From NCBI GenBank assembly GCA_902795835.1, contig CADBNA010000195.1, positions 1 to 12,098 of the forward strand: a DNA stretch of 12,098 nucleotides, written 5' to 3'. Shown one piece after another: positions 1-6,975 of this stretch; position 1 is the first letter of the stretch; every line of letters begins with the position of its first letter. Origin of the DNA: an uncultured Lachnospiraceae bacterium. Its GTDB lineage: Bacteria; Bacillota_A; Clostridia; Lachnospirales; Lachnospiraceae. A model generated the notes under the pieces. The model was given only the letters and a program-made list of their open reading frames with translations, was not told where the DNA came from and did no database searches. A program made the position numbers and the translations under genes.

Positions 1-2124
1 ACGGTTCTGAAATGTACCGCCGGAGAGCACCACCCGGGACAATCCGCTCTGCTGCCGGATCTTTCCGCACATCTGCACGGCCATCTCTGTAAGAGTATTC
101 ATGAACCCGGCGGCCACTTCACTGACGGGGATCTGCTCCCGCAGGTCCCTGACAGAGAGCCTCACCATTTCCCGCCAGTCAAATGTCAGCAGTCCGCTCT
201 CTTCCCGCAGAACAACGGGATAGATCCTGCCGCATTCTTCTGCGGCGGCTTCCAGCAGAACCGCTCCTTCTCCTTCATAGGATGCGCTTCGGATCAGGCC
301 GCAGATGGCGGAAAAGCCGTCAAACAGGCGGCCGGCACCGGATGATGCCGGACAGTTCAGGCCTGTCTGCACAATCGCTCTGACAGCCGCGCCGCTCTCC
401 GGTCCGAACACCTCTTCCGGATCCAGTCCCGCATCCAGCAGCAGGGCCGCACCGGTCCGCCAGGGCTGCCGGATTGCCTGCTCTCCGCCCGGAAGCAGTA
501 TCGGGCGAAAGCTTCCGGATCTCCGGTACCGCCTGTATCCGCCTGTCAGAAACTCTCCGCCCCAGATGCCGCCGTCCGCGCCGTATCCGGTACCGTCCCA
601 GATAATGCCGATGCAGTCGCCCTCCAGAGCGTTCTCCGCCATGCAGGCCGCCATGTGGGCATGATGATGCTGTACCGGAAAAAGGGGAAGCTGCTCCGCT
701 TCTGAGCGTTCCCGGGCATATGCGCCGGACAGATAATCCGGGTGGAGATCACATGCGAGCGCCTGCGGATGCAGGTCAAAGAGCCTTTCAAACCGCCTGA
801 TCTGGGCTGTGAAGAGGTCCAGGGTCTCCAAATTTTTCAGATCTCCGATATGCTGGCTCATCAGCGCGCTTCCGTCCTGCAGAAAGCAGAAGGAAGCCTT
901 CTGTTCCGCGCCCAGGGCCAGGACGGAATACCCGTCGTGTGCCGCCCGGACTGGGGCGGGAACATATCCCCGGGATCTCCGGATGGGAAGGGTTTTTCCC
1001 TCAAATATCCATACCAGAGAATCATCACAGGGCGCCTCGATCGGCCGGTCGTGCAGAAGTGCGCTGTCCGCCATGCCGGCGGGAAGGGCAGCTATCTCTT
1101 CGTTTCGGAAAAGGATCGGAAGATCCGGCAGATTGGCGCTCGTCATGACCAGCGTATCCGGCCCCTCCTCCATCAGGAGGCAGTGCAGGGGGGTATAGGG
1201 CAGCATAATGCCGGCATACCGGTTGTCGCTGATCCCCGCAAAGGGAAAGTCTTCTTTTTTTCTCAGCAGGACAATCGGACGGGCGGGACTCTCCAGCGCC
1301 CTGCGCTCTTCCGTTGAAACCTCGCAGTAGCGGGAAGCAGTATCCGCATCCCTGCACATCAGGGCAAAAGAACGGTTTTCGCGGCGTTTTTCCCTCCGGA
1401 GCCTGGCTATGGCAGCGGGCGCATCCGCCCGGCAGGCCAGGTGAAAACCGCCCAGTCCCTTTACGGCAGCGATCCGCCCCTCTTCCAGATCCTTTTTTAC
1501 CTGCTCGAGGGCATCTCCGGGAAGTACATTCCCCGGGAGATCCGTCCGCGTCAGTTTCGGTCCGCATGCCGCGCAGCAGTTCGGCTGCGCGTGGTAGCGG
1601 CGGCTCCGGATGTCCAGGTATTCAGCCAGACAGGACGGACACATGGCAAAGCCTGCCATAGTCGTATTTTTTCTGTCATAGGGCAGATCACGGATAATGG
1701 AAAAACGGGGGCCGCAGTCCGTACAGTTCACAAAAGGGTACCGCCACCGGCGGTCCCCCTGATCAAACAATTCACGTCTGCAGTTATCGCAGATCCCGAT
1801 ATCGGGAGAAATCCGCGTCCTCTCACCTGCAAGGGCCGTGCTCTCAATAATCTGAAAATCCGTATATCCCCGCAGAGCAGTATCCCGGGTACACCGCATG
1901 GATTCGATAAAAGCCATTGGCGGCGCTTCGTTCTGAAGAGCAGAGATAAACGCATCCAGCGCAGGAGAGGGCCCCTCCAGTTCCAGCTCCACGCCCAGGG
2001 AGGTGTTGCGGATGCGCCCGGCAAGGCCCAGCTCCTCCGCTTTTTTATGAACAAACGGGCGGAAGCCGACTCCCTGTACGATGCCGCGGATCTGGATGTG
2101 CAGGTGTTCTGTAACTGGCGGCAT
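1..2124 (-). CDS. hypF: Carbamoyltransferase HypF, [NiFe] hydrogenase maturation (3' end outside window)
   Basis: HypF uses carbamoyl phosphate and ATP to carbamoylate HypE, the first step in making the CN ligands of the NiFe site; it acts in the cytoplasm. The frame stays open for 708 codons to the window edge, so about the last 40-50 residues are missing (the family is usually about 750). Domains in order: acylphosphatase domain with GIVQGVGFRPFV (residues 14-25); two zinc fingers with the family's exact CxxC-18-CxxC-24-CxxC-18-CxxC spacing (Cys112/115/134/137/162/165/184/187); a YrdC-like domain (about 205-390); and a Kae1-like domain with HHHAH at 486-490, ending at VVLSGGTFQNR. The start is ATG 2124, with AAGGAG (2134-2139) 9 nt upstream. 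The gene follows the hydrogenase operon on the same strand after a 513-nt gap and seems to have its own promoter. It fits maturation of the neighbouring hydrogenase. Confidence 0.96.
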   Translation of the reverse strand, partial: MPPVTEHLHIQIRGIVQGVGFRPFVHKKAEELGLAGRIRNTSLGVELELEGPSPALDAFISALQNEAPPMAFIESMRCTRDTALRGYTDFQIIESTALAGERTRISPDIGICDNCRRELFDQGDRRWRYPFVNCTDCGPRFSIIRDLPYDRKNTTMAGFAMCPSCLAEYLDIRSRRYHAQPNCCAACGPKLTRTDLPGNVLPGDALEQVKKDLEEGRIAAVKGLGGFHLACRADAPAAIARLRREKRRENRSFALMCRDADTASRYCEVSTEERRALESPARPIVLLRKKEDFPFAGISDNRYAGIMLPYTPLHCLLMEEGPDTLVMTSANLPDLPILFRNEEIAALPAGMADSALLHDRPIEAPCDDSLVWIFEGKTLPIRRSRGYVPAPVRAAHDGYSVLALGAEQKASFCFLQDGSALMSQHIGDLKNLETLDLFTAQIRRFERLFDLHPQALACDLHPDYLSGAYARERSEAEQLPLFPVQHHHAHMAACMAENALEGDCIGIIWDGTGYGADGGIWGGEFLTGGYRRYRRSGSFRPILLPGGEQAIRQPWRTGAALLLDAGLDPEEVFGPESGAAVRAIVQTGLNCPASSGAGRLFDGFSAICGLIRSASYEGEGAVLLEAAAEECGRIYPVVLREESGLLTFDWREMVRLSVRDLREQIPVSEVAAGFMNTLTEMAVQMCGKIRQQSGLSRVVLSGGTFQNR

Positions 2125-2133
2125 GTAAAGTTG

Positions 2134-2175
2134 CTCCTTCTTCTGGATGATTTTATTTACAATATTTGTATTATA
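2134..2175 (-). promoter_or_regulatory. Putative hypF promoter (extended -10) and ribosome binding site
   Basis: On the minus strand a TATAAT (2170-2175) is preceded by TGA, giving the extended -10 form TGnTATAAT. The best -35 at 17-nt spacing is TGTGCA (2193-2198), only 3 of 6 matches to consensus, and it lies inside the left arm of palindromic element A. The expected start of transcription is near 2163, leaving a leader of about 39 nt with AAGGAG at 2134-2139. The call rests on sequence match alone. Confidence 0.6.
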
Positions 2176-2187
2176 TCAGAAACGGAC

Positions 2188-2355
2188 GGAAATGCACAGG
2201 CATGGCACAGCTCTCCGCCCGCTTGCTCCGCCGGTCCGAGCCTGCTCGTCTAAGGTCTGCCGCGACTCTCGTCTTGCAGACCCAAGACTCGTCCGGTCTC
2301 GGACACGTACTCGCTGAAGGCGTGCTCCGATGCTGTGCCATGCCTGTGCATTTCC
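2188..2355 (+). repeat. Palindromic element A (168 nt)
   Basis: The ends form a perfect 24-nt inverted repeat (2188-2211 with 2332-2355). Inside, GTCCGAG (2234-2240) pairs with CTCGGAC (2298-2304), and GTCTGC pairs with GCAGAC nearer the tip. Read on the plus strand it aligns over its full length with element B read on the minus strand, and the core around GGTCCGRGCCTGCTCRTCTAAG and CCGGTCYCGGACACGT is nearly identical. The outer arms differ between the two copies but stay self-complementary in each. No protein-coding signal was found. It could be a small palindromic repeat or MITE-like element, a structured RNA, or a processing or termination structure. Confidence 0.8.
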
Positions 2356-2402
2356 TGTTTATTGATGCCGGGAACGTCCCCCTGCCGAAAGTATGTATCC
2401 TG

Positions 2403-2419
2403 GTCAGTCAAAGACTGAC
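2403..2419. repeat. Small perfect hairpin between elements A and B
   Basis: GTCAGTC, a 3-nt AAA loop, then GACTGAC form a 7-bp hairpin in the roughly 93-nt spacer between the two palindromic elements. No T-tract follows on either strand, so it does not look like an intrinsic terminator. Confidence 0.5.
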
Positions 2420-2448
2420 GCCTGCAGATATCATCGCTGCCATGTTCA

Positions 2449-2617
2449 GGCTGCACGCGGACATGACAGATCCCGCAGGGGCGCATCCGGCGAGCACGTG
2501 TCCGGGACCGGCCGAATCTTAGATGGTCACGGAACGCTTTCCGTGAGCATCTTAGATGAGCAGGCCCGGACCTGCGCAGCACGCGCCCGAAGGGATCTGT
2601 CATGCCCGCGCGCAGCC
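2449..2617 (-). repeat. Palindromic element B (169 nt), inverted homologue of element A
   Basis: Arms 2449-2474 and 2592-2617 are complementary at 24 of 26 positions; the two exceptions become G-U pairs if the minus strand is transcribed. An inner stem pairs GTCCGGG (2500-2506) with CCCGGAC (2565-2571), the same stem as in element A but with one A-T pair replaced by G-C. The tip is a perfect 8-bp hairpin (2527-2534 with 2539-2546) flanked by two direct copies of ATCTTAGATG. The element begins about 20 nt after the stop codon of the last hydrogenase gene, so it would sit in the 3' end of that operon transcript. Confidence 0.8.
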
Positions 2618-2637
2618 GTCCGTCCCTTCAGCCTTTT

Positions 2638-3234
2638 TCAGGCTTCTTCTCCCGCCTTCTCCTCCGGCGCCTCCTCTGCCTCCTCCGGTTTTCCGAAGCT
2701 CAGCGCCTTCTTCGGGCATTTTTTGACGCACTTGCCGCACTGCACGCATTTCTCCAGATCCACAGCCCAGCTTTTCGCCTTCCTGTCAACCGTAATGGCG
2801 CCCTGCGGGCACTCCTTCATGCAGATACCGCAGAAGATGCATTTGTCCGAGCAGTACAGATCTTCCAGATCCGGAGCAAACCTTGTTCCGCGGGTGCACA
2901 GTTCACGGGCGTCCCGCGCCACCATATGATAGTCCGCCGTCAGGGAAATGGCCCCGTCATCGCAGAAATCCTGGCACATGCCGCAGAATGTGCAGCTTGT
3001 CAGGTCAAACTCATAGGTTACCTTTTTGCCGCCCTCAGCCTCCTCGTAAATCCGGTTGATGGCGCCCGGAGAGCAGACCCTGACGCACATGCCGCAGTTC
3101 ACACATTTATCGGCGTCATAGGCAATTCTTCCCCGGTATCCGGGAAAGCCTTTATCTTCCGCCTGTGGAAACGGAATATCCGCCGGCTTTGAAAACAGAT
3201 TCACGACTGCTTCTCTCAGATACGGAAAAATCAT
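2638..3234 (-). CDS. mbhN: Ferredoxin-type electron-input subunit with four [4Fe-4S] motifs (MbhN/NuoI-like)
   Basis: This 198-residue protein is the electron-entry subunit: it should pass electrons between soluble ferredoxin and the small subunit at the inner face of the membrane. Four CxxCxxCxxxC motifs are visible, at Cys44-54 (CVNCGMCVRVC), 81-91 (CTFCGMCQDFC), 132-142 (CIFCGICMKEC) and 163-173 (CVQCGKCVKKC). NuoI and MbhN normally carry two, so the second half looks like an added 2x[4Fe-4S] ferredoxin domain. An extra Cys128 precedes the third motif. The C-terminus is an acidic, Glu-rich tail of about 17 residues. The start overlaps the mbhJ stop by ATGA. It is the last gene of the operon. 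Confidence 0.92.
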   Translation of the reverse strand: MIFPYLREAVVNLFSKPADIPFPQAEDKGFPGYRGRIAYDADKCVNCGMCVRVCSPGAINRIYEEAEGGKKVTYEFDLTSCTFCGMCQDFCDDGAISLTADYHMVARDARELCTRGTRFAPDLEDLYCSDKCIFCGICMKECPQGAITVDRKAKSWAVDLEKCVQCGKCVKKCPKKALSFGKPEEAEEAPEEKAGEEA

Positions 3235-3677
3235 GCTTTCACCGCCTCCCTCTTTTCCTTCAGGATCTTTGCCGCTTCATAGAGTCCTTCCATGATTGCC
3301 TGGGGCTTGGGCGTACATCCCGCGATTGCCACGTCTACATGGACATACTGGTCAAGCGGCGCTTCCACGCTGTAGCTTCCCTTGAATACATTCCCGGACT
3401 GCGGGCAGGATCCCAGCGTCACCACGCAGAAGGGTTCCGGCACCTGTGCCAGTGTCCGGATCAGCCTGTCCTTCGACTGGGAGGTTATCGGGCCGCTCAC
3501 CACCACGATATCTGCCTGTCTGGGCGTGCCCGTCAGCTTGAAACCGAATCTCTCCGCGTCATATCGGGGAGTCAGTACAGCAACCAGCTCGATATCGCAC
3601 CCGTTGCAGGATCCGGTATTGATGTGAAAGATCCAGGGGGATCTGACCATGCTGTTATTGATTATTTTATTTATCAT
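3231..3677 (-). CDS. mbhJ: [NiFe] hydrogenase small subunit (MbhJ/NuoB-like)
   Basis: This subunit holds the proximal [4Fe-4S] cluster and carries electrons between the ferredoxin-like subunit and the NiFe site. At 148 residues it has the short NuoB/Mbh-type layout: TGSCNGCDIE supplies Cys24 and Cys27, GSCPQSGNVF supplies Cys91 and AGCTPKPQAI supplies Cys121, the four ligands of one cluster. It lacks the extra clusters found in soluble hydrogenase small subunits. The start is ATG 3677, preceded by AGGA about 8 nt upstream; Met10 (3650) is a possible alternative. The 57-nt gap after mbhM is one of the few real gaps in the operon. Confidence 0.94.
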   Translation of the reverse strand: MINKIINNSMVRSPWIFHINTGSCNGCDIELVAVLTPRYDAERFGFKLTGTPRQADIVVVSGPITSQSKDRLIRTLAQVPEPFCVVTLGSCPQSGNVFKGSYSVEAPLDQYVHVDVAIAGCTPKPQAIMEGLYEAAKILKEKREAVKA

Positions 3678-3734
3678 ATCGTCTTCCTCGCGTCTCCCTC
3701 TTGCTTTTTATGCCTGCTGCTCATCCGGTCTGCT

Positions 3735-4685
3735 TTACAGCCCGCACCATGCGAGCACCAGTGAGAGCAGGGCAAAAGCGCTTACCCATGTCCAGAAAAA
3801 CCGGAACAGATGCTCCGCCTTCAGGCGCGCCGCGACGGCATGCGGCACTGTCATGCTGACCACCGTAACCACAATAGTCAGGAGCACGAAAATAAGTATG
3901 TCGGGAATCAGTATTCCTGTTTTAATCCCGCCGAGGAACAGGTCGACAAACAGCCCTGACATCAGCAGCATTTTCATGGAGGTTCCCATCTTGAACAATG
4001 CCAGCGGGGTGCCGCTGTATTCTACCAGGGCCCCTTCGCAGATCTCTGTCTCGGCCTCGGCGATATCAAAAGGATGCAGCCCTGCTTCTGCAGGTATGAT
4101 CAGCAGCAGCGCGATGGCGGCCGGGATCATGGTCACATGCCCGAGCATAGAGCCGTTTCTTCCCTGCCAGGCCAGAATATCCTGGAGGCCGAACGCCAGC
4201 GCTCTTCCGCCCGCCTTTTTGGCGACTGCCAGAAGGACCATGATAAAAGGCATCTCATAGGAAATCATCGTAATGAGTTCTCTGGAGCTTCCTATTCCGC
4301 CGAAGGGGGAACCCGAGGCAAAACCGGATACGACCAGAGCCACTCCCGGAATGGTCAGCAGATACAGGATGACGATCAGGTCGGACGGTCCGGAGAATCC
4401 CGCAATCCCGGCGACCGGAATAAACAGTGCCAGGACTGTCAGGCTGGCAACGCTGACGACGGGAGCGGCGCGGTACACATATGGATTCGCGCCTGCCGGG
4501 ATGATCGTTTCTTTGCCGAGGAGCTTGAAAAAATCATAGACCGGCTGCATCAGCGGCGGACCGATTCTCTTCTGCATGTGGGCCAGCATCTTGCGGTCAA
4601 TTCCCGCAAGCAGCAGGCCGACAACGGACAGAAACAGGAAACCGGGGAAAATCAGCAGGTGAAAAGCTGCGGACAGAATCATCAT
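3735..4685 (-). CDS. mbhM: Membrane anchor subunit (MbhM/NuoH-like)
   Basis: This is the NuoH-type membrane subunit that docks the hydrogenase arm onto the ion-pumping membrane arm. At 316 residues it has about eight hydrophobic segments. It carries the family motifs KRIGPPLMQPVYDFFKLLGKE (residues 39-59), the SSRELITMISYE segment (133-144) and HPFDIAEAETEICEGALVEYSG (204-225), whose acidic residues lie in the quinone-chamber region of complex I and in the ion path of Mbh. The frame opens further upstream, but I chose ATG 4685: it lies 2 nt after the preceding stop and has AAGGGGG about 9 nt upstream, whereas the extra N-terminal residues would lie inside the upstream gene and are not hydrophobic. 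Confidence 0.93.
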   Translation of the reverse strand: MMILSAAFHLLIFPGFLFLSVVGLLLAGIDRKMLAHMQKRIGPPLMQPVYDFFKLLGKETIIPAGANPYVYRAAPVVSVASLTVLALFIPVAGIAGFSGPSDLIVILYLLTIPGVALVVSGFASGSPFGGIGSSRELITMISYEMPFIMVLLAVAKKAGGRALAFGLQDILAWQGRNGSMLGHVTMIPAAIALLLIIPAEAGLHPFDIAEAETEICEGALVEYSGTPLALFKMGTSMKMLLMSGLFVDLFLGGIKTGILIPDILIFVLLTIVVTVVSMTVPHAVAARLKAEHLFRFFWTWVSAFALLSLVLAWCGL

Positions 4686-4687
4686 AG

Positions 4688-6616
4688 TCAGACACCCCCT
4701 TTGAAAACAAACGCGAACATGTAGACAATCACAATGGCCGAAGCCCAGATGATCCATTGCGCATAGTCATTGATGCTGCCGGTGTGCATGCCCCTGATCC
4801 AGGTGATGAAGCCGGACATTCCCTTCCGGAATCCCCAGAACAGGTCTGTGCCGGTCACATGGGAGAACTCGCTCTTCTCACCGCTGAAGAATACCGCATA
4901 CTTTTCATTCTCAGGCGTGGCTGCCGTAAGGACAGTGCCGCGGCTTTTTCCGGTGGCTGCCAGAAAGACGATGACGCCTCCCAGCATGATCACAAACAGC
5001 ACAAGCCACATCACGGGATCCCAGTAATGGAACTGCGCGGGCACGACCTCTACGTCCGTGATGTTTGCAGCCGCCGCATAACCCTCTCCCATCATCTTGT
5101 CGATATAGGCAGTGACATTGAAAATCGAATTAACGGCTGGCGTGATGATATACTGTATGAGCGGCCTGTAGAAAACACCGGCAAGCAGGCACATCGCCGC
5201 CATAACGGTGACAGGCAGGCGCATCAGGAAAGGCGGATCCGAAGCATCGCGGCAGTCATCAGGCAGCTGTCCGAAGAATACGCTCTGCAGCGGCTTCAGG
5301 AAGTACGCCAGTGTGATGGACGAGGTCGCCACCGCCACAACGCAGACGAAAATGTACCAGAAATTGCCGCTCTCTATTCCCTTTTCATAAATCGCCTGAT
5401 AAATCATCCACTTGGATACGAATCCGTTGAAGGGCGGCAGTCCAGCTATAGCCAGGGCGCTGACCAGGAAACAGATCATCGTCCGCGGCATTTTCCTTGC
5501 CAGGCCTCCCATCTGGTCCATGTCATTGTACCCTGTGGCATGAATAACCGTGCCGGCGCACAGGAATGCGATTCCCTTGAAGAGGGAGTGGTTGAACACG
5601 TGGAACAGGGCGCCCGTCATGCCGATGGCAGAACAGGTTCCCACAGCCGTCATGACATAGCCGATCTGTGAAATGGACGAAAATGCCAGAAGCCTCTTCA
5701 GACGGCTCTGGGAAAGCGCCATCACCGCACCGCCGAACATCGTCACGCAGCCGAACGCGGTCAGCAGGACCTGTACAGACGGCAGGTCGATCGCCCGGTA
5801 CATGATGTAGAGCAGGCGGATCATGCCGTACACGCCGGTTTTCATGACCGCGCAGGAGAGCATCATGCTGATGGAGGCAGGCGCCATCGTGTGGCCTTCC
5901 GCCACCGGCGTGTGGCACGGCATCATGAATGCCTTAACGGCAAAGCCGCCGAACAGGACGGCAAAAGCCAGCACCGAAACCGGTGTCATGTGGCCGTGCA
6001 GGTAGGACGCCAGCTGGGCCATATTCAGGGTATGCGCCTGCAGATAGAGCAGGGCTACGCCCAGCAGCACCAGTTTGGAGCCGACGGAGTCCATCATGAA
6101 ATACTTCAGCGCCCCCTCCAGCGCGCCCTCGTCCCAGTTGCGGAATGCAATCAGCGCCGAGCCGGAGAAGCAGATGATCTCGATCATGATGAACATATTG
6201 AAAATATCACCGGTCATGGTCATGCCCAGAACCGCACCGGTCAGCATCAGATACAGTGTATAGTAATGGCCCTTGTGTTCGTCATGCTTCAGGTATTCCA
6301 GGGCATAGATGCAGGACAGGAAGGCAACCATGCAGCAGACCAGGGCAAACACAAGGCCCAGACCGTCCACCTCATAGCCGATGCCGATGGCATAGCCCGA
6401 AACCGGCTCCCAGTTTCCCATCCAGTAGCTGATAACCTCTCCCCTGAACAGGACGTGCGGAACCAGCAGAAGCAGCATGACAAGGGCGCCCCCCAGAGAT
6501 CCGACCGCCAGTATGCTCCGGATCACGCGATTGCGGGAGCCGAAGATCTCAATCAGAAAAGCGGCCAGAAATAGTCCCATGACAATGATGACAGGGTAAT
6601 GCTGATAGGCAATCAT
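4688..6616 (-). CDS. mbhH: Mrp antiporter-type subunit MnhD/NuoL-like, long form (MbhH, perhaps fused with MbhI)
   Basis: This is the large proton-conducting membrane subunit of the Mrp/complex I antiporter family. The 642 residues include the Proton_antipo_M core with the expected charged residues in membrane segments: Glu146 (NMFIMIE), Lys228 (GGFAVKAF), His235/His242 (CHTPVAEGHTMAP), Lys259, His339/His343 and Lys402. Single-domain MrpD/MbhH proteins are about 500 residues. The extra C-terminal 140 or so residues hold two further membrane segments (about 535-553 and 620-638) joined by a polar stretch with DLFWGFRKG and MHTGSINDY. No separate mbhI gene is present, so this extension may be MbhI fused to MbhH; that is an inference from layout. 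The start overlaps the previous stop by ATGA. Confidence 0.93.
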   Translation of the reverse strand: MIAYQHYPVIIVMGLFLAAFLIEIFGSRNRVIRSILAVGSLGGALVMLLLLVPHVLFRGEVISYWMGNWEPVSGYAIGIGYEVDGLGLVFALVCCMVAFLSCIYALEYLKHDEHKGHYYTLYLMLTGAVLGMTMTGDIFNMFIMIEIICFSGSALIAFRNWDEGALEGALKYFMMDSVGSKLVLLGVALLYLQAHTLNMAQLASYLHGHMTPVSVLAFAVLFGGFAVKAFMMPCHTPVAEGHTMAPASISMMLSCAVMKTGVYGMIRLLYIMYRAIDLPSVQVLLTAFGCVTMFGGAVMALSQSRLKRLLAFSSISQIGYVMTAVGTCSAIGMTGALFHVFNHSLFKGIAFLCAGTVIHATGYNDMDQMGGLARKMPRTMICFLVSALAIAGLPPFNGFVSKWMIYQAIYEKGIESGNFWYIFVCVVAVATSSITLAYFLKPLQSVFFGQLPDDCRDASDPPFLMRLPVTVMAAMCLLAGVFYRPLIQYIITPAVNSIFNVTAYIDKMMGEGYAAAANITDVEVVPAQFHYWDPVMWLVLFVIMLGGVIVFLAATGKSRGTVLTAATPENEKYAVFFSGEKSEFSHVTGTDLFWGFRKGMSGFITWIRGMHTGSINDYAQWIIWASAIVIVYMFAFVFKGGV

Positions 6617-6972
6617 CCGCGCAGCCTCCTTATCTCATCCGTATTGACGGAATGGTATTTCTGGTAGATCTTGATGGCAAATGCAAGCGCCAGCGCATCT
6701 ACGCAGGCACCGATTACGATGCTGGTGAGGGTCAGGGCCTGCGGTACCGGGTCCACAAAAAATCCGGAAGACACGCCGTTCAGAAGATCCGACATCTGGT
6801 AGATCGGCGCCGTTCCCCCTTCATGGAACCCGATGCTGACGATCAGAAGATTGATTCCATAGTCCGTCAGCCCCAGACCGACAATGACCTTGATCAGGTT
6901 TTTGCAGGTGCAGATGGCATAAAAGCCGAGAACGATCAGCACGATCGATGTAATATAATTCGCAGTGATCAT
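6613..6972 (-). CDS. mbhG: Mrp-type subunit MnhC/NuoK-like (MbhG)
   Basis: A 119-residue membrane protein of the MrpC/NuoK family, with three hydrophobic segments. The motifs LIKVIVGLGLTDYGINLLIV (about residues 26-45) and DPVPQALTLTSIVIGACVDA (74-93) are typical of MrpC; the second is the conserved DPlPQALvLTaIVIg block. In Mbh it forms part of the small-subunit bundle that leads ions toward the MnhD-type subunit. It starts at ATG 6972, 3 nt after the mnhB stop, with a GGAGG-type site overlapping the end of that gene, and its stop overlaps the next start by ATGA. Confidence 0.93.
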   Translation of the reverse strand: MITANYITSIVLIVLGFYAICTCKNLIKVIVGLGLTDYGINLLIVSIGFHEGGTAPIYQMSDLLNGVSSGFFVDPVPQALTLTSIVIGACVDALALAFAIKIYQKYHSVNTDEIRRLRG

Positions 6973-6975
6973 GTG

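Noticed and set aside
2166..2603. Open frames of 117-118 codons on both strands in the intergenic region
   Set aside because: They run through the two palindromes, have no convincing ribosome site, give Arg/Ser/Pro-rich proteins of no known kind, and mirror each other because the DNA is self-complementary.
2630..2644. Intrinsic terminator at the mbhN stop codon (AGCC...GGCT)
   Set aside because: The stem has only 4 bp, spans the stop codon and has no T-tract after it on the minus strand.
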